Shown: positions 8,377-17,535, counted from the first letter of the stretch. The stretch is 64,000 nucleotides of DNA from Myxococcales bacterium (GCA_019634415.1 JAHQVJ010000129.1:1-64000); one strand, 5' to 3'. Numbers and translations are program-made. Notes: generated by a model from the letters alone, not told the origin.

Positions 8377-9980
8377 GACGTCGTCTCGCTCGACAGGAAG
8401 TCCTCGGCCACCAGTCGTGCCGTCATCTTGGCCGACATCATGACGGACGGGGTGCCCGCTCCCGGCTGTGCGCCGGCGCCCACCAGGTAGAGCCGGTCGA
8501 CGTCCTGGGATCGATTGTGGGGCCGGAACCAGGCCGACTGCGTGAGGCTCGGCTCTGGGCCGAAGGCATTGCCCAGGTGTGACAGCAGCGTCTGCTCGAA
8601 GTGGTCGGGTGTGATGAAGCTCTTGTGGACCAGTCGGTCCATCAGGCCCGGGATGTAGCCCCGCTCGTCCAGGAAGTGCAGGATCTTGTCGACGAAGGCG
8701 TCGCCGATGGCACTCCAGTCGAGTCCCGAGCCGTTGTGCGGGACCGGCACCAGGGTGTAGGCGGCGTGGTGGCCCTCGGGGGCCAGGCTCGGATCCGTCA
8801 GCGTCGGGATGTGCAGGTACTGGCTGAAGTCCTTCCCCAGCACCTTGCGATCGAAGATCTCCGTCAGCAGCGCCTCGTAGCGGGGGCCCAGGATGATGTT
8901 GTGGTGCTGCAGATCGAGTGGTGTGTCGGTCTTGCGGAAGCCGAAGTAGATCACCACCAGCGACATCGACTGACGCATCGCCTTCACGCGCCAGTCCGGG
9001 TTCCACCTGCGCCACTTGCGGTCCACCAGGTGCATGTGGGTGTGGGCGTAGTCCGCATTGGACACCACCAGGTCGGCGTCGAGGGTGGTGCCGTCCTCCA
9101 GCACCACACCGGTGGCACGAGGACGGCCAGACGGGCCTCGCTCGCAGCGAATCGACTGCACCGTGGCGCCATAGGTGATGGAGCCGCCGAGGTCTTGAAG
9201 CTTGCGGACCATCCCGTCCACCAACGCCCCCGTGCCCCCCATGGCGTAGTGGATCCCCCAGGTCTTCTCCACGAAGTGGATCATCGCGTAGATGGCGGGC
9301 ACCCGGAGGGGGTTGCCGCCCACCAGCAGGGTCTCGAAGGAGAACACCTGCCGGAGCTTGTCGCTGCGGAAGTAGCGCGACGTGAAGCGGAAGAGGTTTC
9401 GCACCGCATCCAGTCGCAGCAGGTCCGGCACGACCTTGATCATGGAGGGGACGTCGCCGAAGTGGGTGTAGCCCAGCTCGAGGAACCCTCGCTCGAAGAT
9501 GGCCTTCGCCGCGGCGTGGAAGCGCTCGTAGCCGTCGAGATCAGCGGGCTCGATGGCACGGATCTGCTCGCGCGTGTGCTCAGGGTCTCCGTCGTAGTCG
9601 AAGTAGGTTCCGTCGTCGAAGTAGATCCGATAGAACGGCAGGATCGGTCGGATCGTGACGTACTCCGAGGTGGCGGGGCCGCCGCTGACTCCCTCGCGAA
9701 CGCGCACGTCGTCCCCGAGCACCTCGGGTGGGAAGTCGGGGCGGTCCAGTCCCGCGTCGCCCGGCTGCACGGCGAAGAGCTCTTCGATGAAGTGGGGCAC
9801 GGTGAGCACGGTGGGGCCCATGTCGAAGGTGAAGCCGTCCACCTTGCGCACCATCGCGCGCCCCCCCGGTACGGGGCTTCGCTCCAGCACCTGGGTGCGG
9901 AACCCCAGCCCCTGCAGCCGGATGGCGGCAGACAGTCCTCCGATTCCGGACCCGATGACGACGGCGTTTCCTGCGGACAC
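8316..9980 (-). CDS. crtI: Phytoene desaturase-like FAD oxidoreductase (CrtI family)
   Basis: FAD-dependent desaturase/isomerase fold used in carotenoid synthesis. The Rossmann motif VIGSGIGGLSAAIRL is at the N terminus, followed by the CrtI signature FTFDMGPTVLT, and the C-terminal carotenoid motif LVGAGAQPGAG. About 554 residues, longer than usual CrtI; the extra 40-odd C-terminal residues run antisense into erpA. GTG at 9980 is preferred because GAGG lies five bases before it; GTG at 9986 is the longer alternative. No phytoene synthase or other carotenoid gene is in the window, so the substrate is unproven. A palindrome lies immediately upstream. Confidence 0.85.
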   Translation of the reverse strand: MSAGNAVVIGSGIGGLSAAIRLQGLGFRTQVLERSPVPGGRAMVRKVDGFTFDMGPTVLTVPHFIEELFAVQPGDAGLDRPDFPPEVLGDDVRVREGVSGGPATSEYVTIRPILPFYRIYFDDGTYFDYDGDPEHTREQIRAIEPADLDGYERFHAAAKAIFERGFLELGYTHFGDVPSMIKVVPDLLRLDAVRNLFRFTSRYFRSDKLRQVFSFETLLVGGNPLRVPAIYAMIHFVEKTWGIHYAMGGTGALVDGMVRKLQDLGGSITYGATVQSIRCERGPSGRPRATGVVLEDGTTLDADLVVSNADYAHTHMHLVDRKWRRWNPDWRVKAMRQSMSLVVIYFGFRKTDTPLDLQHHNIILGPRYEALLTEIFDRKVLGKDFSQYLHIPTLTDPSLAPEGHHAAYTLVPVPHNGSGLDWSAIGDAFVDKILHFLDERGYIPGLMDRLVHKSFITPDHFEQTLLSHLGNAFGPEPSLTQSAWFRPHNRSQDVDRLYLVGAGAQPGAGTPSVMMSAKMTARLVAEDFLSSETTSQVETSKDSPQPHTRATLGF

Positions 9981-9988
9981 GACCACCT

Positions 9989-10007
9989 CTGTACATGCTT
10001 TGCACAG
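9989..10007. promoter_or_regulatory. Imperfect palindrome at the crtI start, possible operator
   Basis: CTGTACA-5-TGCACAG, two 7-base arms with one mismatch, lies 9-27 bases before the preferred crtI start codon on the minus strand and within the 85-base gap shared with the divergent TPR gene. Its position over the ribosome binding region fits a repressor site. Light-responsive MerR-type regulators of carotenoid genes recognise TGTACA-like sites in other bacteria, but no regulator gene is nearby and this link is conjecture. Confidence 0.3.
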
Positions 10008-10071
10008 CCTTCGTATGCCACGCGGACGCCACCGCCAAGTCGGGCTACACCCGTTGGGTCGGAGGGCGCAG

Positions 10072-10590
10072 ATGCAGCCGGAGCAACGTCAAGCGTACGA
10101 CGAGACCATGGCGCGCGCGAGCGCGGCCACGGACAGCGACGATCTGTCGGGCGCCCTGGCGCTCTACATCGAGGCGACGAACCTGGGCCGCGCGATGGGC
10201 AGCGAGATGTTGGTGGCGAATGCGTCGCTGGATCGGGCCATCGTGCGAGCCATGATGGGGGAGGTGGACCAAGCGCTGCAGACCCTCGAGGAGGTGATCG
10301 CCACCGCCGAGCGTGCAGAAGCACCCCTGCTGGTGCTCGAGGCACGGGCAGCCCGCGCGAGCATGCTCGCTCGCCGTGGGCAGATCCGCGAGGGCATCGA
10401 GGAGCTCGAGGCGGTGCTGCCGGAGGTGGTGCACCACGTGCAAGCTCATCGACGGTTCGTGGAGGAGGCCCCCGAGGCCATGCGGGAGCAGATGGCTCAG
10501 GTTCCCGACGACACCGAGCAGCTGATGGCACACGTGCAGGCCGAGTTGGACGCCATGCACAAGGCGCTGGGCACGGGGGAGGAGGCGTGA
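10072..10590 (+). CDS. TPR-like helical protein
   Basis: 172-residue soluble protein with no signal peptide. Residues about 10-125 form helix pairs of TPR character (ALALYIEATNLGRAMG, QALQTLEEVIATAER, GIEELEAVLPEV). The rest is an acidic helical tail. GGAGGG six bases before the ATG supports this start; the frame is open much further upstream only as antisense to crtI. It overlaps the ferredoxin gene by four bases, so the two are probably cotranscribed. I do not recognise a specific family; a scaffold or chaperone-like role is possible. Confidence 0.75.
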   Translation: MQPEQRQAYDETMARASAATDSDDLSGALALYIEATNLGRAMGSEMLVANASLDRAIVRAMMGEVDQALQTLEEVIATAERAEAPLLVLEARAARASMLARRGQIREGIEELEAVLPEVVHHVQAHRRFVEEAPEAMREQMAQVPDDTEQLMAHVQAELDAMHKALGTGEEA

Positions 10591-10871
10591 GCCTCCGTCA
10601 TGCGGTGACGGTGGCGGGCTACGAGCCGTTCGAGGCTGCCGAGGGCCAGCGACTGCTGGAGGCGTGCGAGGATGCAGGCCTTCCCATCGATGCCGCCTGT
10701 GGGGGGTTCGCCTGCTGCAACACCTGTCGAGTGGAGGTCGAGCAAGGGGCCGATCACCTCTCTGACCGGCTTCCCGAGGAGGAGCCCTTCCTCGATGCGG
10801 TGGCTCAGCGCTTGTCGTGCCAGGCCACCGTGCACGGACCTGTGGTGGTGCGGCTTGCCCCGGGTGAGTGA
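10587..10871 (+). CDS. 2Fe-2S ferredoxin
   Basis: 94-residue plant/ISC-type ferredoxin that carries single electrons in the cytoplasm. Ligands fit the pattern Cys38-x5-Cys44-x2-Cys47-x30-Cys78; an additional Cys43 sits beside the second ligand. Start is GTG at 10587, overlapping the TPR gene by four bases. Located 23 bases before tRNA-Phe. The Cx5CxxCx30C spacing is closer to the adrenodoxin/Fdx type than to plant photosynthetic ferredoxins. Partners are not evident, although the Rieske oxygenase and CrtI-like gene in this window would need electron transfer. Confidence 0.88.
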   Translation: MSLRHAVTVAGYEPFEAAEGQRLLEACEDAGLPIDAACGGFACCNTCRVEVEQGADHLSDRLPEEEPFLDAVAQRLSCQATVHGPVVVRLAPGE

Positions 10872-10894
10872 TGCGTTAGGGTTCGCCACGCGAT

Positions 10895-10967
10895 GGCCGG
10901 GTAGCTCAGTTGGTAGAGCAGGGGACTGAAAATCTCCGTGTCGGCGGTTCGATTCCGTCCCCGGCCA
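10895..10967 (+). tRNA. tRNA-Phe (GAA)
   Basis: 73-base cloverleaf: 7-bp acceptor GGCCGGG/CCCGGCC, D arm GCTC/GAGC, anticodon stem GGGGA/TCTCC with loop CTGAAAA (anticodon GAA), five-base variable region GTGTC, T arm GGCGG/CCGTC with loop TTCGATT, discriminator A. The 3' CCA is not encoded. It stands alone between the ferredoxin gene and a small lipoprotein gene. No integrase or repeat of its 3' end was seen downstream. Confidence 0.97.
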
Positions 10968-10999
10968 CACCTCGCCTCTCCTCGTGGCTCGCACGCCCC

Positions 11000-11299
11000 A
11001 TGGCGTGGCTGTGTGTGGCCTGGATGGCGTTGGGATGCGGTGATGCCTGTGAGCAGCTGTGCACCCAGACAGCGGAGCGCATCGACACCTGCCGCCCCGA
11101 TTCTCTGTTGTGGGAAGACCTCGGAGCGGAGTCGCCCAACGACTTCTCACGGACGTGCCAGCGGCAGTGGGATCGCGAGCGCATTCGACTGTCGGCTGGA
11201 GATCTCAGCGTTGCGCTGCAGGTGTGTCGGGACACCGACGCTGCTCTACGGGATCTCACGTGCGAGGAGGTCCGCGCGCTGGACGTGCCGACGCCGTAG
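11000..11299 (+). CDS. Small Cys-rich putative lipoprotein
   Basis: 99-residue protein, not recognised. The N terminus is hydrophobic with a lipobox-like MALGC ending at Cys13, followed by five further cysteines spread over about 70 residues (for example CEQLC and TCRPD), which suggests a disulfide-rich export product. The signal lacks the usual N-terminal basic residues and no good ribosome binding site precedes the ATG; the frame is open upstream through the tRNA, which cannot be coding. Its stop is 5 bases from the convergent response regulator gene. Confidence 0.5.
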   Translation: MAWLCVAWMALGCGDACEQLCTQTAERIDTCRPDSLLWEDLGAESPNDFSRTCQRQWDRERIRLSAGDLSVALQVCRDTDAALRDLTCEEVRALDVPTP

Positions 11300-11304
11300 C
11301 TGCC

Positions 11305-12693
11305 TCACTCGTACTCGATGTCCTTGACCTGGATGTCCAGCCGCCCGATCCGGTAGTTCAGGTTGGAGCGGGAGACGCCCAGCCGTCGGGCCGCACGGGC
11401 CTGCACGCCACCCGCCTCCTTCAGCGCTGCGACGATCACCCGACGCTCGAAGGCGAGTAGCCAGCTCTGCAGCGTCATGTCTGCCGGGGGCAGCACGGAC
11501 TCGCTCCGTTGCAACGGTGCGGCCTCCTGCTCGTCGGGAAGCTCGATGTCGTCGATGTCCGGATCCTTCGACAGGATCACCAGCCGCTCTACGAGGTGCT
11601 CCAGCTGCCGCACGTTGCCGGGCCAGTCATAGGCCTCGAGCTTCTCCATCGTGGCGCGGGAGAGGCGAGGCATCGGCTTGTCGTTGTGCGAGGCGTACTT
11701 CGCCAGGAAGTGGTCCACCAGCAGTGGAACGTCCTGCCGCCGCTCTCGCAGCGGGGGCAACGTCAGGGCCACCACGTTCAGTCGATAGAACAGGTCTCGG
11801 CGAAACCGATTCTCGCGAACCTCCTCCATCAGGTTCTTGTTGGTGGCCGCCACCACGCGGACGTCCACCTGGATGGTGGAGGAGCCCCCGACTCGCTGCA
11901 GCTCTCCGCTCTCCAGCACGCGCAGCAGCTTGACCTGCATCAGTGGGTCGATCTCTCCGATCTCGTCGAGCAGCAGCGTGCCTCCGTCGGCTTGCTCGAA
12001 CTTGCCGGCGTGCTGGCGGATCGCACCTGTGAATGCACCCTTCTCGTGCCCGAACAGCTCGCTCTCCAGCAGCGTCTCGGGGATGGCCGCACAGTTGACT
12101 CGGACGAACGGGCCACTGGATCTCGCGCTCCGGTAGTGGATCGCGTGGGAGATCAGCTCTTTGCCGGTGCCGGTCTCACCCACCAGCAGCACGGTGGCGT
12201 TGGTGTCGGCCACCGCAGAGACTTCCTCGTACAGGCGCAGCATCGCAGTCGTGGTGCCGATCAGGTTGTCGAAGCCGTAGCGCTGGTGGACCTCTCGTCG
12301 GAGCAACACCAGCTCGGCTCGCATGGAGCGGCGCTCGAGTGCACGCTCGATCACGACGAGCAAGGCGTCTTTGGTGATCGGCTTGATCAGGTAGTCCGCC
12401 GCACCTGCCTTCATGGCCTTCACGGCGTCTTCCACCGAGCCGTAGCCGGTCATCACCACCACCGGCGTCTCGGGCCAGGCATCCCGCACCTTCTGCAGCA
12501 GCTCCAGCCCCGTGGCGCCAGGCATGCGCATGTCCGTCAGGACGAGGTCGAAGGGTGCATCGTGCAGGGCGTCCAGCGCCTCGCTCGGATCGTTGGCCAG
12601 CGTGACGTGCATGCCTTGCTTCGACAGGTTGACTTGAAGCGCCTTCCGTACGGCGCGATCGTCGTCCACCACTAGAATGCGAGCCATGCTCAT
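11305..12693 (-). CDS. Sigma54-dependent response regulator (NtrC/AtoC type)
   Basis: 462 residues in three domains. The receiver (about 3-125) has phospho-acceptor Asp54 in LTDMRMPG. An AAA+ sigma54 activation domain (about 145-380) has Walker A GETGTGKE, the GAFTGA loop that contacts sigma54, and GEIG. A Fis-type helix-turn-helix lies at the C terminus (ARRLGVSRSNLNYRI). ATG at 12693 has GGAG six bases upstream; the frame extends 15 codons further without support. No histidine kinase is adjacent. It diverges from dacB and the envelope cluster, so it is a candidate regulator of that cluster, but no sigma54 -24/-12 element was found there by eye. Confidence 0.92.
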   Translation of the reverse strand: MSMARILVVDDDRAVRKALQVNLSKQGMHVTLANDPSEALDALHDAPFDLVLTDMRMPGATGLELLQKVRDAWPETPVVVMTGYGSVEDAVKAMKAGAADYLIKPITKDALLVVIERALERRSMRAELVLLRREVHQRYGFDNLIGTTTAMLRLYEEVSAVADTNATVLLVGETGTGKELISHAIHYRSARSSGPFVRVNCAAIPETLLESELFGHEKGAFTGAIRQHAGKFEQADGGTLLLDEIGEIDPLMQVKLLRVLESGELQRVGGSSTIQVDVRVVAATNKNLMEEVRENRFRRDLFYRLNVVALTLPPLRERRQDVPLLVDHFLAKYASHNDKPMPRLSRATMEKLEAYDWPGNVRQLEHLVERLVILSKDPDIDDIELPDEQEAAPLQRSESVLPPADMTLQSWLLAFERRVIVAALKEAGGVQARAARRLGVSRSNLNYRIGRLDIQVKDIEYE

Positions 12694-12844
12694 CGGCGTT
12701 CTCCGGTCCTGATCCCGACGAGGATGTCGTGGGTCCACGTCGAGACAGCCGGCGTCGAGCTACATCCCAAGACTCCGCCTCCCGATGGTGTTCGGATTGT
12801 GACACAGGCCCCGAATGCGGGTCGCGCGCCGATCAGACCACGCT

Positions 12845-12850
12845 TATGAT
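12845..12850 (+). promoter_or_regulatory. Candidate -10 element upstream of dacB
   Basis: TATGAT, five of six matches to the sigma70 -10 consensus, in the 224-base divergent gap between the response regulator and dacB, 67 bases before the dacB ATG. No recognisable -35 hexamer lies 16-18 bases upstream, so this is weak. The rest of the gap shows no clear sigma54 site. Confidence 0.25.
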
Positions 12851-12917
12851 GTCGGGTGACGGCTGCATTGCCGATCCTCCCACCCCCATTTCCCCTTCCG
12901 ACAACCCCGGAGAGCCC

Positions 12918-14417
12918 ATGTCGCGATTCTGTGCGTGCCTGGTCGCCCTTCTGCTCGCTCTTCCGGCCAATGCAGACGACCGACCTGGACAGAACGGCAC
13001 GGCGGGGCAAGAGGGGCGCGCGCGTGCGACCCAGCTCGAGTCGCTGCTGGTCGACGTCACGGGAAGCTGGCTGTTCAAGAAGGCCGACGTCGGACTGCAG
13101 GTGGTCGACGTCAAGACCGGGGAGGAGGTGTTCTCGCGCGGGGCCAACGATCTGCTGAACCCTGCGTCCACCATGAAGGTGCTCACGGCCGCCACGGCGC
13201 TGAACACCCTCGGCCCGGCCTACCGCTTCACCACCGACATCTTCACGGATGCCGACGTCGAGCTGCGGCCCAACGGGCGCCTCGAGGGCAATCTGTACGT
13301 AAAGGGCCACGGAGATCCCACCTTCGTCATCGAGAAGATGTGGAAGCTGATTCGGGATCTCAAGCTCAACGGGGTGGAGCGCGTCGAGGGCAACGTCGTG
13401 TTCGACGAGTCCTTCCACGGAGGCGGCTACAAGCTGCCCGGCTGGAACAAGCCACGGGATCTCGAGCGAGGTCCGACCTACTTCTCCACGCTGTCGGCGC
13501 TGTCGCTGAACATGAACACCGCTGTGATGATCGTGGGGCCGGGCAACGAGGTCGGCTCCAGGGCACGCGTGATCCTCGAGACGCCCACCAAGGGCTATGT
13601 CGAGGTGCAGAACGACGTGACCACCGGCCGCGCCGGGAGCCGGCGGAGCATCGAGATCGAGCGGGTGGTGGAGGACGGCAGTACCAAGTTCACGGTGGAC
13701 GGCACGGTGCCGCTAGATGCAAAGCGCGTTCGCTACCGGCGTACCGTGGGGGATCCCACACAGCACTTCCTGGCGGCCTTCCAGCACATGCTGAAGGACG
13801 AGGGGATCCGGGTAGACGGTCGCTTCGTCCGCGGTGTCACACCCTTCGACGCCGAGATGCTCTTGAGCGTCCCCTCTCCGCCGCTGGTGTCGGTCCTCAT
13901 GGACATGAACAAGTACTCGCTGAACTTCCAGGCCGAGCAAGTGCTCCGCACCTTGGGCGCCGAGGTCGAAGGGGAGGGCACCACACAGGGTGGGCTGCGA
14001 GTCGTGCGTCGGTACCTGCAAGGTCTCGGAGTGACCGATGCGCATGCCGTGCTCGTCAATGGCAGTGGTCTGTCCAGAGAGGCGAAGCTCGCGCCTTCCG
14101 CCCTGACTGCCGTGCTGGTGGACATGGCACGGAATCCTCGCGTGGGTGCCGAGTTTGCATCGTCGCTCGCGATCGGTGGTGTCGACGGCACACTGTGGCG
14201 ACGTCTGCGAGACGAGCCCAGCCGGATGCGCGGCAAGACGGGTACGTTGGATGGCGTTCACTGCCTGGCGGGCTATCTGGACGCTGACTCCGGCAGACGC
14301 TACGCGTTTGCCTTCCTCACCAACTGGTCGAACAACACGCGGGTGTCGTCCGTGCGGGACGTCCATGACACGTTCGCACGCCAGATGTTCAAGGCGTCCG
14401 TGGGAGGGACCGATTGA
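12918..14417 (+). CDS. dacB: D-alanyl-D-alanine carboxypeptidase/endopeptidase (PBP4, family S13)
   Basis: Periplasmic peptidoglycan carboxypeptidase/endopeptidase. 499 residues with a signal peptide (about 1-19, cut after PANA). The penicillin-binding motifs are in order: SxxK at Ser84-Lys87 (ASTMK), SxN in NKYSLNFQAEQ and KTG in RGKTGTLDG. GGAGAG precedes the ATG at 12918. It stands at the head of the plus-strand envelope cluster; the next gene begins 22 bases after its stop, so cotranscription is likely and a peptidoglycan-remodelling role for the machine can be inferred. Confidence 0.93.
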   Translation: MSRFCACLVALLLALPANADDRPGQNGTAGQEGRARATQLESLLVDVTGSWLFKKADVGLQVVDVKTGEEVFSRGANDLLNPASTMKVLTAATALNTLGPAYRFTTDIFTDADVELRPNGRLEGNLYVKGHGDPTFVIEKMWKLIRDLKLNGVERVEGNVVFDESFHGGGYKLPGWNKPRDLERGPTYFSTLSALSLNMNTAVMIVGPGNEVGSRARVILETPTKGYVEVQNDVTTGRAGSRRSIEIERVVEDGSTKFTVDGTVPLDAKRVRYRRTVGDPTQHFLAAFQHMLKDEGIRVDGRFVRGVTPFDAEMLLSVPSPPLVSVLMDMNKYSLNFQAEQVLRTLGAEVEGEGTTQGGLRVVRRYLQGLGVTDAHAVLVNGSGLSREAKLAPSALTAVLVDMARNPRVGAEFASSLAIGGVDGTLWRRLRDEPSRMRGKTGTLDGVHCLAGYLDADSGRRYAFAFLTNWSNNTRVSSVRDVHDTFARQMFKASVGGTD

Positions 14418-14439
14418 TGTTGCGACCAGGGAGCCGACA

Positions 14440-15246
14440 GTGACACGCGCTTTGCGTCCACGGAAGAACCCGGCCCCACCCCTGTGGGGCCTGCGCACTG
14501 GATGGACCCCCATTGGAATCCTCTTTGGCTTCGGCCTCCTCGTGCTCGGGATGGTCGACGTGGCCTGGGCACAGGATGCCCCTGCGGAGCCTGCCCCTGT
14601 CGAGCAGGCCGGCCCTGACGGGGAGGGCACCCCCGACTCGACCGATCCCTCGGCGACCGATGATCCGGCCGCCTCGGGCTCGGCCGACGACGAACCGGTC
14701 GTGCAGGATCTCACGCCCGAGGCGATCTCCGAGTTCCGCCGTGAGCTGCAGACGGTGGAGGAGGACGTCTCCAATCTCAAGGAGCGCGTGTTTCGCTCCA
14801 AGGCCACGCTCAAGCTGCTCAAGGAACTCGTGATCGACGCAGCGGCGTCGGGCTCGCGACTCATCCTGTGGCACATCAACAAGCTGGGCGGCGGGTACTC
14901 CATGGAGTCCGTGCAGTACTTCCTGAACGGGAAGAACGTGTTCAGCAAGGTGGACCCTGGAGGCACCCTCGACTCCATTCGGGAGATCAAGGTGCACGAG
15001 CAGACCGTGCCTCCCGGTACCCACAACCTGCAAGTCAACATGGTGCTTCGCGGAAAAGGCTACAAGATCTTCAGTTATCTGCGGACGTACCAGTTCAAGG
15101 TCCAGTCCTCGTACACGTTCAAGGTCGAGGAAGGAAAGATCTCGCTGATCCGGGTGGTTGCAGACAGTCGCGGCGGGTTGCGCAACTTCGTCGAGCGACC
15201 GACCATCCAATATGACGAGCGCAAAGAGACGTTCAGAGAGGAGTAG
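14440..15246 (+). CDS. Exported protein of the Agl/Glt-like cluster
   Basis: 268-residue protein, no named function recognised. N-terminal hydrophobic segment (about residues 24-45, ending VAWAQ) after a basic stretch, either signal peptide or anchor. An acidic Pro/Asp-rich linker (46-85) and a coiled coil (about 88-125, LTPEAISEFRRELQ onward) follow. The C-terminal half is beta-rich, with PGTHNLQVNMVLRGKGY and FSYLRTYQFKVQSSYTF. GTG at 14440 is chosen; an ATG at 14417 is out of frame. The next gene begins immediately at the stop codon. Its place in the run suggests a periplasmic structural role. Confidence 0.82.
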   Translation: MTRALRPRKNPAPPLWGLRTGWTPIGILFGFGLLVLGMVDVAWAQDAPAEPAPVEQAGPDGEGTPDSTDPSATDDPAASGSADDEPVVQDLTPEAISEFRRELQTVEEDVSNLKERVFRSKATLKLLKELVIDAAASGSRLILWHINKLGGGYSMESVQYFLNGKNVFSKVDPGGTLDSIREIKVHEQTVPPGTHNLQVNMVLRGKGYKIFSYLRTYQFKVQSSYTFKVEEGKISLIRVVADSRGGLRNFVERPTIQYDERKETFREE

Positions 15247-17535
15247 ATGCCCACCCTCCGCTTGACGTGGACTACGGGGTCCACGCGTCGTGCTCTCGTC
15301 GCCGTTGGCTTGGTGAGCCTGGCGGTGCAGGCGCATGCTGCCTCCTACGAGACCGAGATCGACGTGATCGCGGCCAAGTCCACCGAGATCTCCGATCGGG
15401 TGGACGAGATGGAGACAGCCACGCAGCCGGGCGCCTTCCTGTCCAATGCGGAAGCCATCACCCGCTTCCAGGACTTCCTGTACCTCCACCTGGTCGGAGA
15501 GCACGGGCCCGCCGCTGAGGGCTTCTTCAGCCTGGTGACCACTGGGTCGCTGGCGGACTCCGGGCTGCACCGGGACGCCGAGTGGTACCTGGCCGAGTCC
15601 CTGCTCGGCATGGAGAACTACCGGACGGCCGAGCAGCGGTTCGCGGTGATCGTGAAGGACGACACCCATCCCTTCCGCGAGGACGGGGTCCGACGGCTGC
15701 TGGAGCTGTATGCCCAGTGGGGCGACAAGGAGTCGTTTCGAACCCTGTACAACCAGGAGATCGTGCAGGGTCGTGTGAAGCCCACTGGGCTCATCACCTA
15801 CTCGCTGGCAAAGAGCTTCCATCAGCAAGGCGATCTCGAGGACGCAGCTGGGTACTTCCGCAACGTGGAGTCCGGCAACGACTGGTACGGTCGAGCTCGC
15901 TACTTCCTGGGCACCATCGCCGTCGAGCAAGGGGACCTGCCCTCGGCCGTCGAGTACTTCGAAGAGGTCGTCGACCTGTCCATCGACGGGGACATCGACC
16001 GGCAGGTGCACGATCTCGCGCTCCTCGGCCTCGGTCGAATCCACTACCACCTGCAGGACTACTACCAGGCGTCGGAGTTCTACAACCGCGTGGGCGGCGA
16101 CAGCGTCTACCAGGCCGACAAGCTGTACGAGGTGATCTGGACGTCCATCCGGCGGGAGCGCTGGCGGGACGCCCTCAACAACGTGGAGATCTTCCTGCTG
16201 GCGTACCCGGATCACGAGTACACCGCGCAGCTCAAGCTGCTGCAGGGCCACCTCAACTTCCAAGAGTCCAACTGGACCGACGCGCTCGAGGCCTACGAGC
16301 AGGTCATCGCCGACTACGGTCCCGTCTACGACCGGTTCTCCACGCTGTCTCGACCCGACTCGGATGCCGAGCCCGAGGTGCGGGAGGTGATCGAGGACGT
16401 CGAGGGGGCGGCCGGTCTTCCTCCCTACGCCGTGGCGATGATGCGCAAGGATCCCGTGCTCGGGCGGGCCATGGTGGTGTTCGCGAACCTCGATGAGGAG
16501 CGCCGGGACATCGAGACCTCGGAGCGGCTGATCACCGATCTCCGTGGCTTCCTGTCGACCACGGGCTCGGTGGGATCCTTCGAGGCGCTGCGGCTCGAGG
16601 CGATCGAGCAGAGATCCGAGATCGTGCGACAGCGAATGGCGCTGCTCGAGGCGCAAGGGGAGTGGATGGCTGGCCGCGCAGGCGGCGGTGAGGTGGGGCG
16701 CCTCACGTCTCGTGTGGAGTCCCTACGCTCCGACTTCGCACCCGCTGAGGGGGCCGTGGCGGAAGCGCGGCTGATCCTCGATGGGTACGAGAAGCGGGTG
16801 GGTCGCTTGCGGGCGGAGGCTGCTGGCGTCCGCGGAGACGCCGACGGCGCCAGGGAGGAGGTGGAGACCCTCCGCACCCGGCTGACGCTGGCCACCCCCA
16901 TGGCCGACGACGCTCGACGAGAGACCCTGGAGCGCATCTCGGACCTCGAGGGAGATCTCGACGATGCACGCCTACGGCTGCAGGAGATCGACCAGCAGCT
17001 CGCAGGCATGCAGATCCCGCACATCCTCGACACGGTGCAGCCCCAGGTCACCGACGCTGGGTTCGCATCGGTGGGCCGCTTGGCCGAGGAGCTTCGCGGC
17101 GCGCGGGGATCGCAAGGCGGTTCGCTGGCTCAGCGCATCGACGCCGCCGACACGCTGCTGGCCGACAGCTATGCTCGGCTCGGTGACGTCCTCCAGGGCA
17201 TCGGGCAGGTGGAGCGGTCCGAGATCGGCCGGATCCGGAAGCGGTTCGAGCGAGAGGTGGACGAGGTGGCCCGCCAGCGAAACGACTACGAGTCGACGCT
17301 GACCGCCGCCCGTGCGGTGTCTCTACAGCTCACCCGCGGCGGATTCGGGCGGCTGGAAGACTTCTTCGCGAACTCCATCCTCAACGCGGACATGGGCGTC
17401 GTCGACGTGTACTGGGCTCAGAAGCTCGAGGTCGCCGACGAGCTTCAGCGCGTGCGTGAAGAGAAGGACGAGCTGGTGGCGGATCTCGAGCGGCGCTTCA
17501 AGCTCATTCGCGAGAAGATGGGAGACGGGAAATGA
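15247..17535 (+). CDS. Exported TPR and coiled-coil protein
   Basis: 762-residue protein with a signal peptide (cut about residue 31, VQAHA). TPR repeats fill about residues 60-370, for example AEQRFAVIVKD, AAGYFRNVESG and AVEYFEEVVDL. Coiled coils follow at roughly 465-590, and a final helical segment (720-762) begins NADMGVVDVYWAQK. ATG directly follows the previous stop and its own stop overlaps the next gene by four bases. Repeat architecture and context match periplasmic TPR components of Glt-type systems; no catalytic motif is visible. Confidence 0.85.
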   Translation: MPTLRLTWTTGSTRRALVAVGLVSLAVQAHAASYETEIDVIAAKSTEISDRVDEMETATQPGAFLSNAEAITRFQDFLYLHLVGEHGPAAEGFFSLVTTGSLADSGLHRDAEWYLAESLLGMENYRTAEQRFAVIVKDDTHPFREDGVRRLLELYAQWGDKESFRTLYNQEIVQGRVKPTGLITYSLAKSFHQQGDLEDAAGYFRNVESGNDWYGRARYFLGTIAVEQGDLPSAVEYFEEVVDLSIDGDIDRQVHDLALLGLGRIHYHLQDYYQASEFYNRVGGDSVYQADKLYEVIWTSIRRERWRDALNNVEIFLLAYPDHEYTAQLKLLQGHLNFQESNWTDALEAYEQVIADYGPVYDRFSTLSRPDSDAEPEVREVIEDVEGAAGLPPYAVAMMRKDPVLGRAMVVFANLDEERRDIETSERLITDLRGFLSTTGSVGSFEALRLEAIEQRSEIVRQRMALLEAQGEWMAGRAGGGEVGRLTSRVESLRSDFAPAEGAVAEARLILDGYEKRVGRLRAEAAGVRGDADGAREEVETLRTRLTLATPMADDARRETLERISDLEGDLDDARLRLQEIDQQLAGMQIPHILDTVQPQVTDAGFASVGRLAEELRGARGSQGGSLAQRIDAADTLLADSYARLGDVLQGIGQVERSEIGRIRKRFEREVDEVARQRNDYESTLTAARAVSLQLTRGGFGRLEDFFANSILNADMGVVDVYWAQKLEVADELQRVREEKDELVADLERRFKLIREKMGDGK

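Noticed and set aside
8601..10586. Plus-strand frame continuous with the ferredoxin gene
   Set aside because: The part before 10587 is antisense to the CrtI-like gene; the ferredoxin fold begins at the GTG at 10587.
10895..10999. tRNA-Phe as the attachment site of an integrated element
   Set aside because: No integrase, no repeated tRNA 3' end and ordinary chromosomal genes on both sides.
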